Shown here one piece after another: positions 52,803-60,918 of a DNA stretch of 64,000 nt (the first letter of the stretch is position 1; each line of letters opens with the position of its first letter). The stretch comes from Labrenzia sp. OB1 (GTDB taxonomy: Bacteria > Pseudomonadota > Alphaproteobacteria > Rhizobiales > Stappiaceae), in NCBI RefSeq assembly GCF_001624695.1, contig NZ_JSEP01000001.1, positions 180,078 through 244,077 of the forward strand, in the 5' to 3' direction. A program made the position numbers and the translations under genes. The notes beneath the pieces are model-generated. The model did no database searches. It saw only the letters and a program-made list of their open reading frames with translations, and was not told where the DNA came from.

Positions 52803-53714
52803 TCATGGCCACTCATGGAAGCCCGGGAAGGACTTCTTGCGCTCCGCCCCGCGTTTGCGCGTCCGGCCTGGCGGAATGCCGGTCTCCCTCTTGTAGAAGC
52901 GGTTGAAGTAACCCGCATCCTTGAAGCCCAGCGCATCGGCGATCTCCGCGACCTGGAGATTGGACTCCGCCAGCAGCGCTTCCGCCTCGATCACAAGGCG
53001 CTCGTGTATAAGTTCCAGTGGCGCTCTTCCGGTGATCCGCTTGACCGCGCTGGTCAGCCGCGTCCGCGACACCTTCAAGGCCCCTGCATAGGCTGCGATC
53101 GTCCAGTGATCGCGAAGGTGAAGCTCAAGAAGATGAAGGAAATTCCGCACGATTGTTCTGGGAGCCGCCTGCACCTGCTGCGGCTGGGGACTGGATATCC
53201 GCCACAGTGTCATGAGCGCCAGCACGAGATGATGGCGCGCCGCCTCCTGGCCACCCGGCAGCTCGCTGCGCAGTTCCCGTTCGACCGCCTCGATGGCACT
53301 CATCAATTCCAGCGCCTGTGGCTTTTGCAGGCGGGCTCCGATGAGGGGATGCAGCAGGGCATCCTTCACCTGCCGCCCGACGAGCCCGGCGGGAACCGCC
53401 CTGCCGAAGGCCAGTTCCGAAACTGACACCAGTGCGCCGCGCGACCCGGACTTCAGCGTCAGGCGTGCCGTCTTGCCCGCCGGCAGCCAGACCGCACAAG
53501 GGCTGACGAACGGAAGCTCGCTGCTTTCGAATTCCAGTTGCCCTTCGCCGGACACCAGCACAAAGCCCCGGTTGCGCCGGCCGCGCAACGTCCAGCTCGT
53601 CGGCGTCAAAGCGGTCCGGATCACTCCGGCTTCGGTATCCGGCAGGATTTCGATCTGGTGCTGGGCGGAACCGGGAGAAGGCCAGTTGCCGGAAGAGGCG
53701 CCGAAGAGGCTCAT
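52803..53714 (-). CDS. AraC-family transcriptional regulator
   Basis: A 303-residue regulator: N-terminal ~180 residues form a cupin-like sensor (ILPDTEAGVIRTALTPTSWT, FVSPCAVWLPAGKTARLTL). The C-terminal two-HTH AraC domain includes HWTIAAYAGALKVSRTRLTS and the signature EIADALGFKDAGYFNRFYKRETG. Divergent from the second LivK-type gene (53906); a 21-bp-spaced direct repeat lies in between, so it likely activates the import/aldehyde dehydrogenase operon in response to an aromatic ligand. Confidence 0.92.
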   Translation of the reverse strand: MSLFGASSGNWPSPGSAQHQIEILPDTEAGVIRTALTPTSWTLRGRRNRGFVLVSGEGQLEFESSELPFVSPCAVWLPAGKTARLTLKSGSRGALVSVSELAFGRAVPAGLVGRQVKDALLHPLIGARLQKPQALELMSAIEAVERELRSELPGGQEAARHHLVLALMTLWRISSPQPQQVQAAPRTIVRNFLHLLELHLRDHWTIAAYAGALKVSRTRLTSAVKRITGRAPLELIHERLVIEAEALLAESNLQVAEIADALGFKDAGYFNRFYKRETGIPPGRTRKRGAERKKSFPGFHEWP

Positions 53715-53776
53715 GTGATTATGCGTCCGGCGATCTATTCAGATGGAAGCTCAATTGCCCGTAATTTACTATTATT

Positions 53777-53806
53777 TGTACATTTCTTTCCACCAAATGT
53801 ACATTT
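53777..53806. promoter_or_regulatory. 21-bp-spaced repeat, candidate AraC binding site
   Basis: TGTACATTT at 53777-53785 and again at 53798-53806 in direct orientation, exactly 21 bp apart (two helical turns, the classical AraC I1-I2 spacing). Because TGTACA is self-complementary, the element also reads as a 9-9-9 inverted repeat with AAATGTACA at 53795-53803. It lies in the 191-bp region between araC and the livK-type gene. Confidence 0.68.
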
Positions 53807-53905
53807 TTATCCGGACTTTCCCGGCTAGTGTAATGACGGAGCCGGTCGTGGAGAACCGGCCCCGCCGCTGTCGCACACGCGATTTCGGCCGATTGGGAGG
53901 AAAAC

Positions 53906-55123
53906 ATGTTCACAACATTTCGCAGGCTCAGCCTGACCGTACTCGCGGGCACGGCAGCGCTCGCACTTGCCGCACTGCCGGGCTCCGCACAGGACCATCC
54001 GGACAAGATCAAGATCGGATACGCCGTCTCGAAAACCGGCGCCAATGCCGGCGGCGCCGCAATGACCACCATTCCGAATTACAAACTCTGGCTCTCGGAC
54101 CTGGAAGCCAAGGGCGGACTGGAAATGCCGGACGGCACGAAAATTCCGGTCGAGCTCATCGAATATGACGACCGGTCCAGCGCCGAGGAAGTCGTACGCG
54201 CCGTCGAGCGTCTGGCAGGACAGGATGAAGCCCATTTCATTCTCCCGCCCTGGGGCACCGGCTTCAACCTTGCGGTCGCACCACTCTTCGACCGCTACGG
54301 CTATCCTCAGCTCGCGGTGTCCGCCGTGACCGACAAGGCGCCGGACTTCGTCAAGCGCTGGCCGAAGAGCTTCTGGTTCCTTGGCGGTGGCCACGACTAT
54401 ACCAATGCGCTGGCAACCCTTCTGGCCGACCAGGTCAAGGCCGGTGTGATCAATCCGAAGGTCGCGATGATATCCGTGGCCGACGGCTTTGGCATCGATC
54501 TCGTCACCGCTGCCCGTCCTTCCTTCAAGGAAGCAGGTCTTGATGTCGTCATGGACCAGACCTATCCGGTCGGGACCCAGGACTTCACCACCATCCTCAA
54601 CGAGGCGAAAGCCTCCGGGGCCGACACATTCGTCGCCTTTTCCTACCCCCCGGGCACCTTCGCCCTCACCCAGCAGGCGCAGGTAAACAGCTTCAATCCG
54701 AAGGTTCTTTATCTCGGTGTCGGCGTCGGTTTTCCGCCCTACGGCGCGAACCTTGGCGAGAAGGCCGAAGGGATCATGACGCTCGGCGGCATCGATCCTG
54801 CCAACGAGAGCAACAAGGCCTATCGCGAGCGCCACAACGAGGTGAACGGCCAGTACCCGGATCTGTGGGGCAGCGTTATAACCTATGCCAGCCTGCAGAT
54901 GCTGGAAGAGGCCATCAAACGTGTCGGTCTCGACCGGGAGGCCGTTTCGAAGGAATTGTCGACGGGAACCTTCGAGACCGTTCTCGGCGAGACCAGTCTT
55001 GAGGACAATCAGCTCCGCGACCTGTGGTTTGTTGGCCAGTGGCAGAACGGCACGCTCGCCGGTGTGGCGCCCGCCGACCGGAAGGGCGCTTCCGACGCGA
55101 AGCTCCCGAAACAGCCCTGGTAA
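53906..55123 (+). CDS. periplasmic binding protein, LivK/aromatic acid type
   Basis: A 405-residue receptor with signal peptide ending GSAQ-DHP, start at ATG 53906 after GGGAGG. Blocks: IKIGYAVSKTGANAGGAAM, FILPPWGTGFNLAVAPLFD, KSFWFLGGGHDYTNALATLL and GVGVGFPPYGANLGEKAEGI. Such receptors accompany LivHMGF sets; the downstream aldehyde dehydrogenase suggests an aromatic or aldehyde-yielding substrate. A strong hairpin follows the stop. Confidence 0.91.
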   Translation: MFTTFRRLSLTVLAGTAALALAALPGSAQDHPDKIKIGYAVSKTGANAGGAAMTTIPNYKLWLSDLEAKGGLEMPDGTKIPVELIEYDDRSSAEEVVRAVERLAGQDEAHFILPPWGTGFNLAVAPLFDRYGYPQLAVSAVTDKAPDFVKRWPKSFWFLGGGHDYTNALATLLADQVKAGVINPKVAMISVADGFGIDLVTAARPSFKEAGLDVVMDQTYPVGTQDFTTILNEAKASGADTFVAFSYPPGTFALTQQAQVNSFNPKVLYLGVGVGFPPYGANLGEKAEGIMTLGGIDPANESNKAYRERHNEVNGQYPDLWGSVITYASLQMLEEAIKRVGLDREAVSKELSTGTFETVLGETSLEDNQLRDLWFVGQWQNGTLAGVAPADRKGASDAKLPKQPW

Positions 55124-55139
55124 GACATCTACACGGACA

Positions 55140-55170
55140 GGAGACCGGCGGAAAACCGCCGCCGGTCTCC
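55140..55170 (+). promoter_or_regulatory. intercistronic hairpin between livK-type gene and livH
   Basis: Perfect 12-bp GC-rich stem GGAGACCGGCGG (55140-55151) with CCGCCGGTCTCC (55159-55170), 7-base loop, 16 bp past the stop of the binding-protein gene. Followed by CTTGCCCG, with no U-run, so read-through is expected. Third example in this window of a hairpin between receptor and permease genes. Confidence 0.78.
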
Positions 55171-55205
55171 CTTGCCCGACAGATCAACGGTTTCGGCAGG
55201 AACAC

Positions 55206-56081
55206 ATGACACTGACCACCACGCTGATAGCGGGCCTCGTGCTCGGCGGCACCTACGCGCTTGTCGCCATGGGGCTGACCCTGCAATACGGAATTGCCCG
55301 CATCATGAATCTCGCCTATGGCGACATGATCATTACCGCCGCATTCGCCGCCTTCGTCGTCCAGGCCCTGCCGTCGATGAACCCTCTGATCGGATTGGCC
55401 ATTGTCGTCCCCGGCGGATTCGTTTTCGGCTATCTGGTCTATGTGTTTCTTCTCTCACCGCTGGTGAAGCGCGCACCCGACAAGGCGACGCTGGAAGTTG
55501 ACTCCATCCTGACCACCTTCGGCCTCCTGTTCGTCATCCAGGGCGTGCTGCTGGTGCTCTTCGGCAGCAATTACACCAGCTACACATTCCTCAATGTGCC
55601 TGTCTCGATTTTCGGCACGACCGTTGCCGCCAACCGGCTGATCGCCCTTGTCCTGGCGCTCACCTTCGGGCTTCTTTTCTACGCCCTTTTGACTCGCACG
55701 CGCTGGGGCACAGCCCTCAGGGCGGTTGCGGTTTCACCGCAATCGGCGCAGCTCGTCGGCATCAATACAGACCGCGCCGCCGCCGTTGCATTCGCAATGG
55801 GCACGGCCCTTGCCGCTGCCGGCGGCACCGTGATTTCCATGTACCAGACCTTCACCGCCACAGGCGGTGTCGTCTTCACCATGAAGGCCCTGATCGTAGT
55901 GATCATGGGGGGTGTCGGCAATCTTCTGGGCGCGCTGACCGCTGGTCTCGTACTCGGCATCGTGGAGACAACCGTCTCCACCTATGTGGATCCGGGCCTC
56001 ACGCTGGCCGCGACCTACACGATCTTTCTCGTCGTTTTGCTTTGGCGCCCAGAGGGCCTGTTTGGACGGCGCGTGCGATGA
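55206..56081 (+). CDS. livH: branched-chain-type ABC permease LivH
   Basis: Permease of 291 residues from ATG 55206; the longer frame from 54885 would overlap the receptor gene. LivH signature TLTTTLIAGLVLGGTYALVA, MNLAYGDMIITAAFAAFVVQ and VVIMGGVGNLLGALTAGLVL. It is ATGA-coupled to livM at 56078. Confidence 0.92.
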   Translation: MTLTTTLIAGLVLGGTYALVAMGLTLQYGIARIMNLAYGDMIITAAFAAFVVQALPSMNPLIGLAIVVPGGFVFGYLVYVFLLSPLVKRAPDKATLEVDSILTTFGLLFVIQGVLLVLFGSNYTSYTFLNVPVSIFGTTVAANRLIALVLALTFGLLFYALLTRTRWGTALRAVAVSPQSAQLVGINTDRAAAVAFAMGTALAAAGGTVISMYQTFTATGGVVFTMKALIVVIMGGVGNLLGALTAGLVLGIVETTVSTYVDPGLTLAATYTIFLVVLLWRPEGLFGRRVR

Positions 56082-57040
56082 TAACGGCATTCTCCTTTGC
56101 CGCGCTGGCAGCCGTCTTCGCCGCCCTCGCCGCAGCCCCCTTCTTTCTGGGCACATACGGCATAGGGTTCCTACTCGGGCTTGTCGGATACGTGACGCTC
56201 GCAAGCGCCTGGGCGCTGTTTTCGGGGCCGACGCGATACGTTTCACTCGCGACCGTCGCCTTCTTCGGGATCGGCGCCTATACGGTGGCCGTACTCTACG
56301 AGACCCTGCCCTCCTGGCTCGTTCTTGTGGTCGCGGCATTGATCGGGCTCTTCGTCGCCCTTCTCGTCGGCCTGTCGACGCTGCGTCTGGCCGGCGTCTA
56401 TTTCGTTATCTTCACGTTTGGCCTGGCCGAACTGATCCGCCAACTCGTCACCTGGTACGAGGTCAACGTCACCGGAACGCTCGGACGCTATCTCTTCGTG
56501 GATTACGGACCCGAGGTCGTCTATTGGAAACTCCTTGCGCTCTGCGCCGTCACGCTGGCCATCGGCTATTTCATCAAGCGCAGCCGCTGGGGCCTGGCGT
56601 TGAAGATGATCGGTGACGACGAAGTGGTCGCCGAGCATTGCGGACTGCCAACCGCCCGGGTGAAGCTGGCCCTCTTCGCGGCAAGCTCGGTTATCATCAC
56701 GCTGGTCGGCGCCATCCAGGCGCCCCGCTGGACCTATATCGAACCGACGATTGTCTTCAATCCGACAATCTCGTTTCTGACGCTGATCATGGCGCTCCTT
56801 GGCGGTGCTGGAAGACTGTGGGGACCCGTCGTCGGAGCCGTGCCGCTGTTCCTGCTGTTCGAGTGGCTGTCAGCCAATTTCCCCGATCATTATTCGATCA
56901 TCCTGGGATTGCTGTTCATCGCCATCGTATTCGTTCTTCCCAACGGTGTGCTCGGCTTCTTCGAAGAGCACTGGAACCGGCTGCGCGCACGCGGATCAGC
57001 GGGCAGAACCGAGCTGTCCCAGGACAGGGAGGCCGGATGA
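56078..57040 (+). CDS. livM: branched-chain-type ABC permease LivM
   Basis: Permease of 320 residues, ATG at 56078 overlapping the livH stop. About ten helices; LAGVYFVIFTFGLAELIRQL, LKMIGDDEVVAEHCGLPTAR and LIMALLGGAGRLWGPVVGAV are LivM hallmarks. Coupled by ATGA to livG (57037). Confidence 0.92.
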   Translation: MITAFSFAALAAVFAALAAAPFFLGTYGIGFLLGLVGYVTLASAWALFSGPTRYVSLATVAFFGIGAYTVAVLYETLPSWLVLVVAALIGLFVALLVGLSTLRLAGVYFVIFTFGLAELIRQLVTWYEVNVTGTLGRYLFVDYGPEVVYWKLLALCAVTLAIGYFIKRSRWGLALKMIGDDEVVAEHCGLPTARVKLALFAASSVIITLVGAIQAPRWTYIEPTIVFNPTISFLTLIMALLGGAGRLWGPVVGAVPLFLLFEWLSANFPDHYSIILGLLFIAIVFVLPNGVLGFFEEHWNRLRARGSAGRTELSQDREAG

Positions 57041-57774
57041 TGGAGACCCTTCTGGACGTCCGGAAACTCACCAAACGCTTCGGCGGACTGACCGCGGTCA
57101 ACGATCTGTCCTTCAGCCTGAGGCAAGGCGAAGTGGCCGCGCTACTCGGGCCGAACGGTTCGGGAAAGACAACGGCGCTCAACATGATCTCGGGATTTCA
57201 ACCCGTCTCCGGCGGCACCGTGCTGCTGGACGGCAAACGGCTGACCGGCAGGCCGGCGCACTGGATCTCTCATGCCGGGGTCGCGCGCACCTTCCAGCTC
57301 GTGCGCGTGCTTCCATCCCTCAATGTGGAGGATAATATTCTGGCAGCTGTGATGTTCCGCAAGAAACCGCCCGCCAAAGAGACCGCGAAAGAAGAAGTTC
57401 AGCGTTTGCTTGAGGAAGTCGGCCTGGCGGGACGCTCCAATGAAAATGCTGCTTCACTCACCTATATCGACCAGAAGCGCATGGAGCTTGCCCGCGCCCT
57501 GGCCTCTCAACCGAAGCTGCTGCTGCTCGACGAATGGCTCGCGGGCCTCAATCCCTCCGAGCTCTCCATCGGTATCGGGCTGATCTCCAATCTCAACGAG
57601 AAAGGCATCACCATCCTGCTGGTCGAGCATGTCATGGATGCGATCCGGGCCTTGTGTCCGCGTGCGGTTGTCATGAACGCCGGACGCAAGATCGCCGATG
57701 GCGCGACCGCCGAGGTGCTCAGGGATCCGGAAGTCGTGCGAGCATATCTGGGAGGCGCCCATGCTGTCGCTTGA
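57037..57774 (+). CDS. livG: branched-chain-type ABC ATPase LivG with divergent signature motif
   Basis: ATPase of 245 residues: Walker A GPNGSGKTT, Q-loop RTFQLVRVLPSLN, Walker B LLLLDEWLAGLNPSE and H-loop LLVEHVMD. The ABC signature reads LTYIDQKRMELARALA instead of an LSGGQ-type loop, and Walker B continues DEW where DEP is usual. Relatives with a DRKR-type signature exist among LivG proteins, so it is likely functional. The ATG at 57037 is followed at once by a second Met. 14-bp overlap with livF. Confidence 0.9.
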   Translation: MMETLLDVRKLTKRFGGLTAVNDLSFSLRQGEVAALLGPNGSGKTTALNMISGFQPVSGGTVLLDGKRLTGRPAHWISHAGVARTFQLVRVLPSLNVEDNILAAVMFRKKPPAKETAKEEVQRLLEEVGLAGRSNENAASLTYIDQKRMELARALASQPKLLLLDEWLAGLNPSELSIGIGLISNLNEKGITILLVEHVMDAIRALCPRAVVMNAGRKIADGATAEVLRDPEVVRAYLGGAHAVA

Positions 57775-58474
57775 AGCTCTTTCCGTGCGCTATGGCAAGC
57801 ACATCGCGCTGGACAATGTACACTTGCGCGTAGACCCCGGCGAAACGGTCGTGATCCTCGGTGCGAACGGCGCCGGAAAATCCAGCCTTCTCAAGGCGGT
57901 TTCAGGTCTGGTGACGCCGGAACCGGGTGCACGCATTTCTCTCGACGGCCGCGAACTGACTGGAGTTCCGCCACACCGGATACCCGATGAGGGGATCGCA
58001 CTGGTGCCGGAAGGCCGAGGCATCTTCACGGCGCTCTCCGTTGACGAAAATATTGCCCTTGGCGCCTATTCCAGACGCGCCCGTGCTGGAGAGGCACGGC
58101 AGCGGGACTTCATTTTCGATCTGTTCCCGCGCCTTGCGGAGCGGCGCAGACAGGTCGCCGGCACCATGTCCGGCGGGGAACAGCAGATGGTCGCGATCGC
58201 AAGGGCGCTCATGTCCGATCCGCGGCTCCTGATGCTGGATGAACCGAGCCTCGGCCTCGCACCGGTCGTCGTCGGCGAACTCTTCGATGCCCTTGGCCGG
58301 ATCGGCGCGTCCGGTGTGGCTCTCCTGCTTGTGGAGCAGAACGTGACCATCAGCCTCGAACTCGCCGCAAGGGGATACCTTCTGGAAGTCGGACGCGTGG
58401 TCGGAGAAGGCAGCGCCGCCGAGTTGAAGGAAGACCCCGCCGTCAGGCAAGCCTTCCTCGGCCTCAATGACTGA
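57761..58474 (+). CDS. livF: branched-chain-type ABC ATPase LivF
   Basis: ATPase of 237 residues, ATG at 57761 after GGGAGG and inside the livG 3' end. Walker A GANGAGKSS, LVPEGRGIFTALSVDEN, signature MSGGEQQMVAIARAL, Walker B LLMLDEPSLGLAP. Completes the second LivKHMGF importer. Confidence 0.93.
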   Translation: MLSLEALSVRYGKHIALDNVHLRVDPGETVVILGANGAGKSSLLKAVSGLVTPEPGARISLDGRELTGVPPHRIPDEGIALVPEGRGIFTALSVDENIALGAYSRRARAGEARQRDFIFDLFPRLAERRRQVAGTMSGGEQQMVAIARALMSDPRLLMLDEPSLGLAPVVVGELFDALGRIGASGVALLLVEQNVTISLELAARGYLLEVGRVVGEGSAAELKEDPAVRQAFLGLND

Positions 58475-58514
58475 AGCCGAACGAACTTTGTGAAAAACAA
58501 AAATTACAACTGGG

Positions 58515-59975
58515 ATGACTGACATGGATACACTCGGACTATTGATCGGCCCCGAAGACACGCAAGCCGCCGACGGCGGGGTGTTTGAACGCCTCAACCC
58601 CATCACCGGCGAAGTCGCAAGCCGCGTCGCCGCCGCAACGAAGGAAGACGCCCGGCAGGCCTGTGACGCCGCTGCTGCCGCCTTTCCCGAGTGGGCCGAC
58701 ATGGGCCCCGGCCCGCGCAGGAAACTGCTCCTGGCAGCAACGGCCGCACTGGAAGCGCGCGCGGACGATTTCGTTGCCGCGATGGCCGACGAAATCGGCG
58801 CGACGGAAGGCTGGGCACGGTTCAATGTTCACCTGGCGTCCGACATGCTGCGTGAAGCCGCTGCCCTGACCACCCAGATAAGCGGAGAAATCATTCCTTC
58901 AAACCGTGGCGGCAGCCTGGCCATGGGCGTGCGCCAGCCGGTCGGTGTCGTCCTCTCCCTCGCGCCATGGAATGCCCCGGTTATTCTCGGCGTACGGTCT
59001 CTCGCCACGCCGCTTGCCTGTGGCAACACGGTGGTGATGAAAACCTCGGAAATCTGCCCGCGCACCCACCGGCTGATCGTCGATGCCTTGCGCGAGGGCG
59101 GCATTCCGGCCGGGGTCCTGAACGCGATCTCCAACGCCCCCGAGGACGCACCGGAAATCGTCGAGACGATGATTTCCCACCCGGCGGTCCGCAGGGTGAA
59201 CTTCACCGGCTCCACCCGCGTGGGACGGGTCATCGCGGAAATGTGCGGCCGGAACCTGAAACCCGCCCTACTGGAACTTGGCGGCAAGGCGCCACTGCTC
59301 GTTCTGGACGATGCCGATCTGGATGCGGCCGTTTCCGCAGCCGCCTTCGGCGCCTATATGAACCAGGGTCAGATCTGCATGTCGACGGAACGCATCATTG
59401 TCGATGACGCCATCGCCGATACCTTCATCGGCAAACTCGCCACCAAGGTGAAGTCGCTCAAGGCGGGCGATCCGAGAAAAGGTGAAACGCCGCTTGGAGC
59501 CGTGGTCGATGTGCGTGCCGCGGATCGGATCCAGGAATTGGTCAAGGACGCCGTCAGCAAGGGCGCCGTCCTGATCACCGGCGGCGGCGCGGACGGCGCC
59601 GTCATGGATGCCACACTGCTCGACCGTGTGACCCCGTCCATGCGCATCTACAACGAGGAGAGTTTCGGTCCGGTTGCGATCATCGTGCGCGTCTCCGGCG
59701 AGGACGAAGCCGTGCGGGTGGCGAACGATACCGAATACGGTCTGTCCTCTGCCGTTTTCAGCAAGGACATCAACCGCGCCATGCGCGTTGCCCGCCGGAT
59801 AGAATCCGGCATCTGCCACATCAACGGGCCGACCGTCCACGACGAGGCGCAAATGCCGTTCGGCGGCGTCAAGGACAGCGGTTACGGCCGCTTCGGAGGC
59901 AAGGCCGGTATTGCGGAATTCACCGAACTGCGCTGGATCACCATTCAGGATGGGCCTGTCCATTACCCGATCTGA
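58515..59975 (+). CDS. aromatic aldehyde dehydrogenase (vanillin/salicylaldehyde dehydrogenase type)
   Basis: NAD(P)-dependent aldehyde dehydrogenase of 486 residues. Catalytic Glu in LLELGGKAPLLVL, Cys in MNQGQICMSTERI, NAD loop FTGSTRVGRVIAEM. The N-terminal half LAPWNAPVILGVRSLATPLA with CGNTVVMKTSEICPRTH is what I know from benzaldehyde, salicylaldehyde and vanillin dehydrogenases. It lies 40 bp after livF and would oxidise an aryl aldehyde to the acid. The RBS before ATG 58515 is weak; an ATG three codons on is possible. Confidence 0.88.
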   Translation: MTDMDTLGLLIGPEDTQAADGGVFERLNPITGEVASRVAAATKEDARQACDAAAAAFPEWADMGPGPRRKLLLAATAALEARADDFVAAMADEIGATEGWARFNVHLASDMLREAAALTTQISGEIIPSNRGGSLAMGVRQPVGVVLSLAPWNAPVILGVRSLATPLACGNTVVMKTSEICPRTHRLIVDALREGGIPAGVLNAISNAPEDAPEIVETMISHPAVRRVNFTGSTRVGRVIAEMCGRNLKPALLELGGKAPLLVLDDADLDAAVSAAAFGAYMNQGQICMSTERIIVDDAIADTFIGKLATKVKSLKAGDPRKGETPLGAVVDVRAADRIQELVKDAVSKGAVLITGGGADGAVMDATLLDRVTPSMRIYNEESFGPVAIIVRVSGEDEAVRVANDTEYGLSSAVFSKDINRAMRVARRIESGICHINGPTVHDEAQMPFGGVKDSGYGRFGGKAGIAEFTELRWITIQDGPVHYPI

Positions 59976-60016
59976 TCGCAGGACAGATCGCAACACTCCT
60001 ATCGCGGAAACTGCAG

Positions 60017-60772
60017 ATGAAACTGGAAAACAAGACCGCCCTGATTACCGGCGGTGCGGGAAGCCTGGGCCTGGCGACGGCCCGGCTCTTCGTCGAAGAA
60101 GGCGCGCGCGTGGTCCTCATGGACCGCGACCGTGTCTCTCTCGACAGGGCATCGGAGGCTTTGCCGCCCGATCGGGTGTTGTTCCTGACCGCGGATGTCA
60201 CATCAGAGCCGGAAATGGCAACCGTCGTCGAAACCGCGCAAGGCTTCTTCGGAGACATTGACATCGTGTTTTCCAACGCCGGAAATTTCGGCGAGGTGAA
60301 ACCGATCGCCGACTACCCGCTTGAAGTGTTTCAAAGCGTCCTGAATGTGCATGTCACCGGTGCCTTCCTGACCGCGAAATACGCCGCGCCCGCCATGCGC
60401 GACGGTGGCAGCATGATCATCACATCCAGTGTGGCGGGCACACGCGGCGACCCTGGCGTCTACGGCTATATCACCGCCAAACACGCCCAGGTCGGCCTCA
60501 TGCGCTGCCTGTCGAAGGAGCTGGCCCCAAGAGGCATTCGCGTCAACACGATCCATCCCGGCCCGCTCGACAATTCGTTCCAGCAAGCGGTGGAAGACGG
60601 TATCGGCGAGACGCTTGGCATCGATGGAACGAAAATGTTCAACGACATGATCCCCCTGGGCCGTCACGGAACAGTGACGGAAGTCGCACGGTCGGTACTG
60701 TATCTCGCCAGCGACGACAGCAGTTTCACCACCGGTACGATGCTCATGGCCGACGGCGGCATGAGCGCCTGA
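60017..60772 (+). CDS. short-chain dehydrogenase/reductase
   Basis: SDR of 251 residues: TGGAGSLGLATARLFVEEG cofactor loop, DIDIVFSNAGNFG, Ser in IITSSVAGTRGDPG and YxxxK as YGYITAKHAQVG. C-terminal GTMLMADGGMSA is typical. It lies 41 bp after the aldehyde dehydrogenase gene, probably oxidising an alcohol precursor of the aldehyde. End of the AraC-linked operon. Confidence 0.9.
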   Translation: MKLENKTALITGGAGSLGLATARLFVEEGARVVLMDRDRVSLDRASEALPPDRVLFLTADVTSEPEMATVVETAQGFFGDIDIVFSNAGNFGEVKPIADYPLEVFQSVLNVHVTGAFLTAKYAAPAMRDGGSMIITSSVAGTRGDPGVYGYITAKHAQVGLMRCLSKELAPRGIRVNTIHPGPLDNSFQQAVEDGIGETLGIDGTKMFNDMIPLGRHGTVTEVARSVLYLASDDSSFTTGTMLMADGGMSA

Positions 60773-60814
60773 GAGGCAGGATTGATACCGGCAACTTCGG
60801 AACACTCGATTCCG

Positions 60815-60885
60815 AAAAAAACCGGGCTCTGTAGATCCTCCCGGTACCGGATTGGAACCACGGGGAGAGCAACAACAGAGCCCGG
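60815..60885 (-). terminator. terminator of the cellulose operon
   Basis: 11-bp stem CCGGGCTCTGT (60822-60832) with ACAGAGCCCGG (60875-60885), long loop of about 42 nt with a small internal stem. On the - strand it is followed by seven Us (AAAAAAA at 60815-60821). It lies about 35 bp beyond the TPR gene stop. On + it may also slow read-through from the SDR gene. Confidence 0.78.
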
Positions 60886-60918
60886 CTTTGGTTCGCGCCG
60901 ACGGCATTTCAGCCGCCG

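Noticed and set aside
45500..58474. Idea that the hydroxycinnamate crotonase and the distant aldehyde dehydrogenase form a classic Fcs-Ech-Vdh vanillin route
   Set aside because: The crotonase keeps both hydratase glutamates and the operon has SDR and CouO-type genes; the aldehyde dehydrogenase is in a separate, AraC-linked operon.
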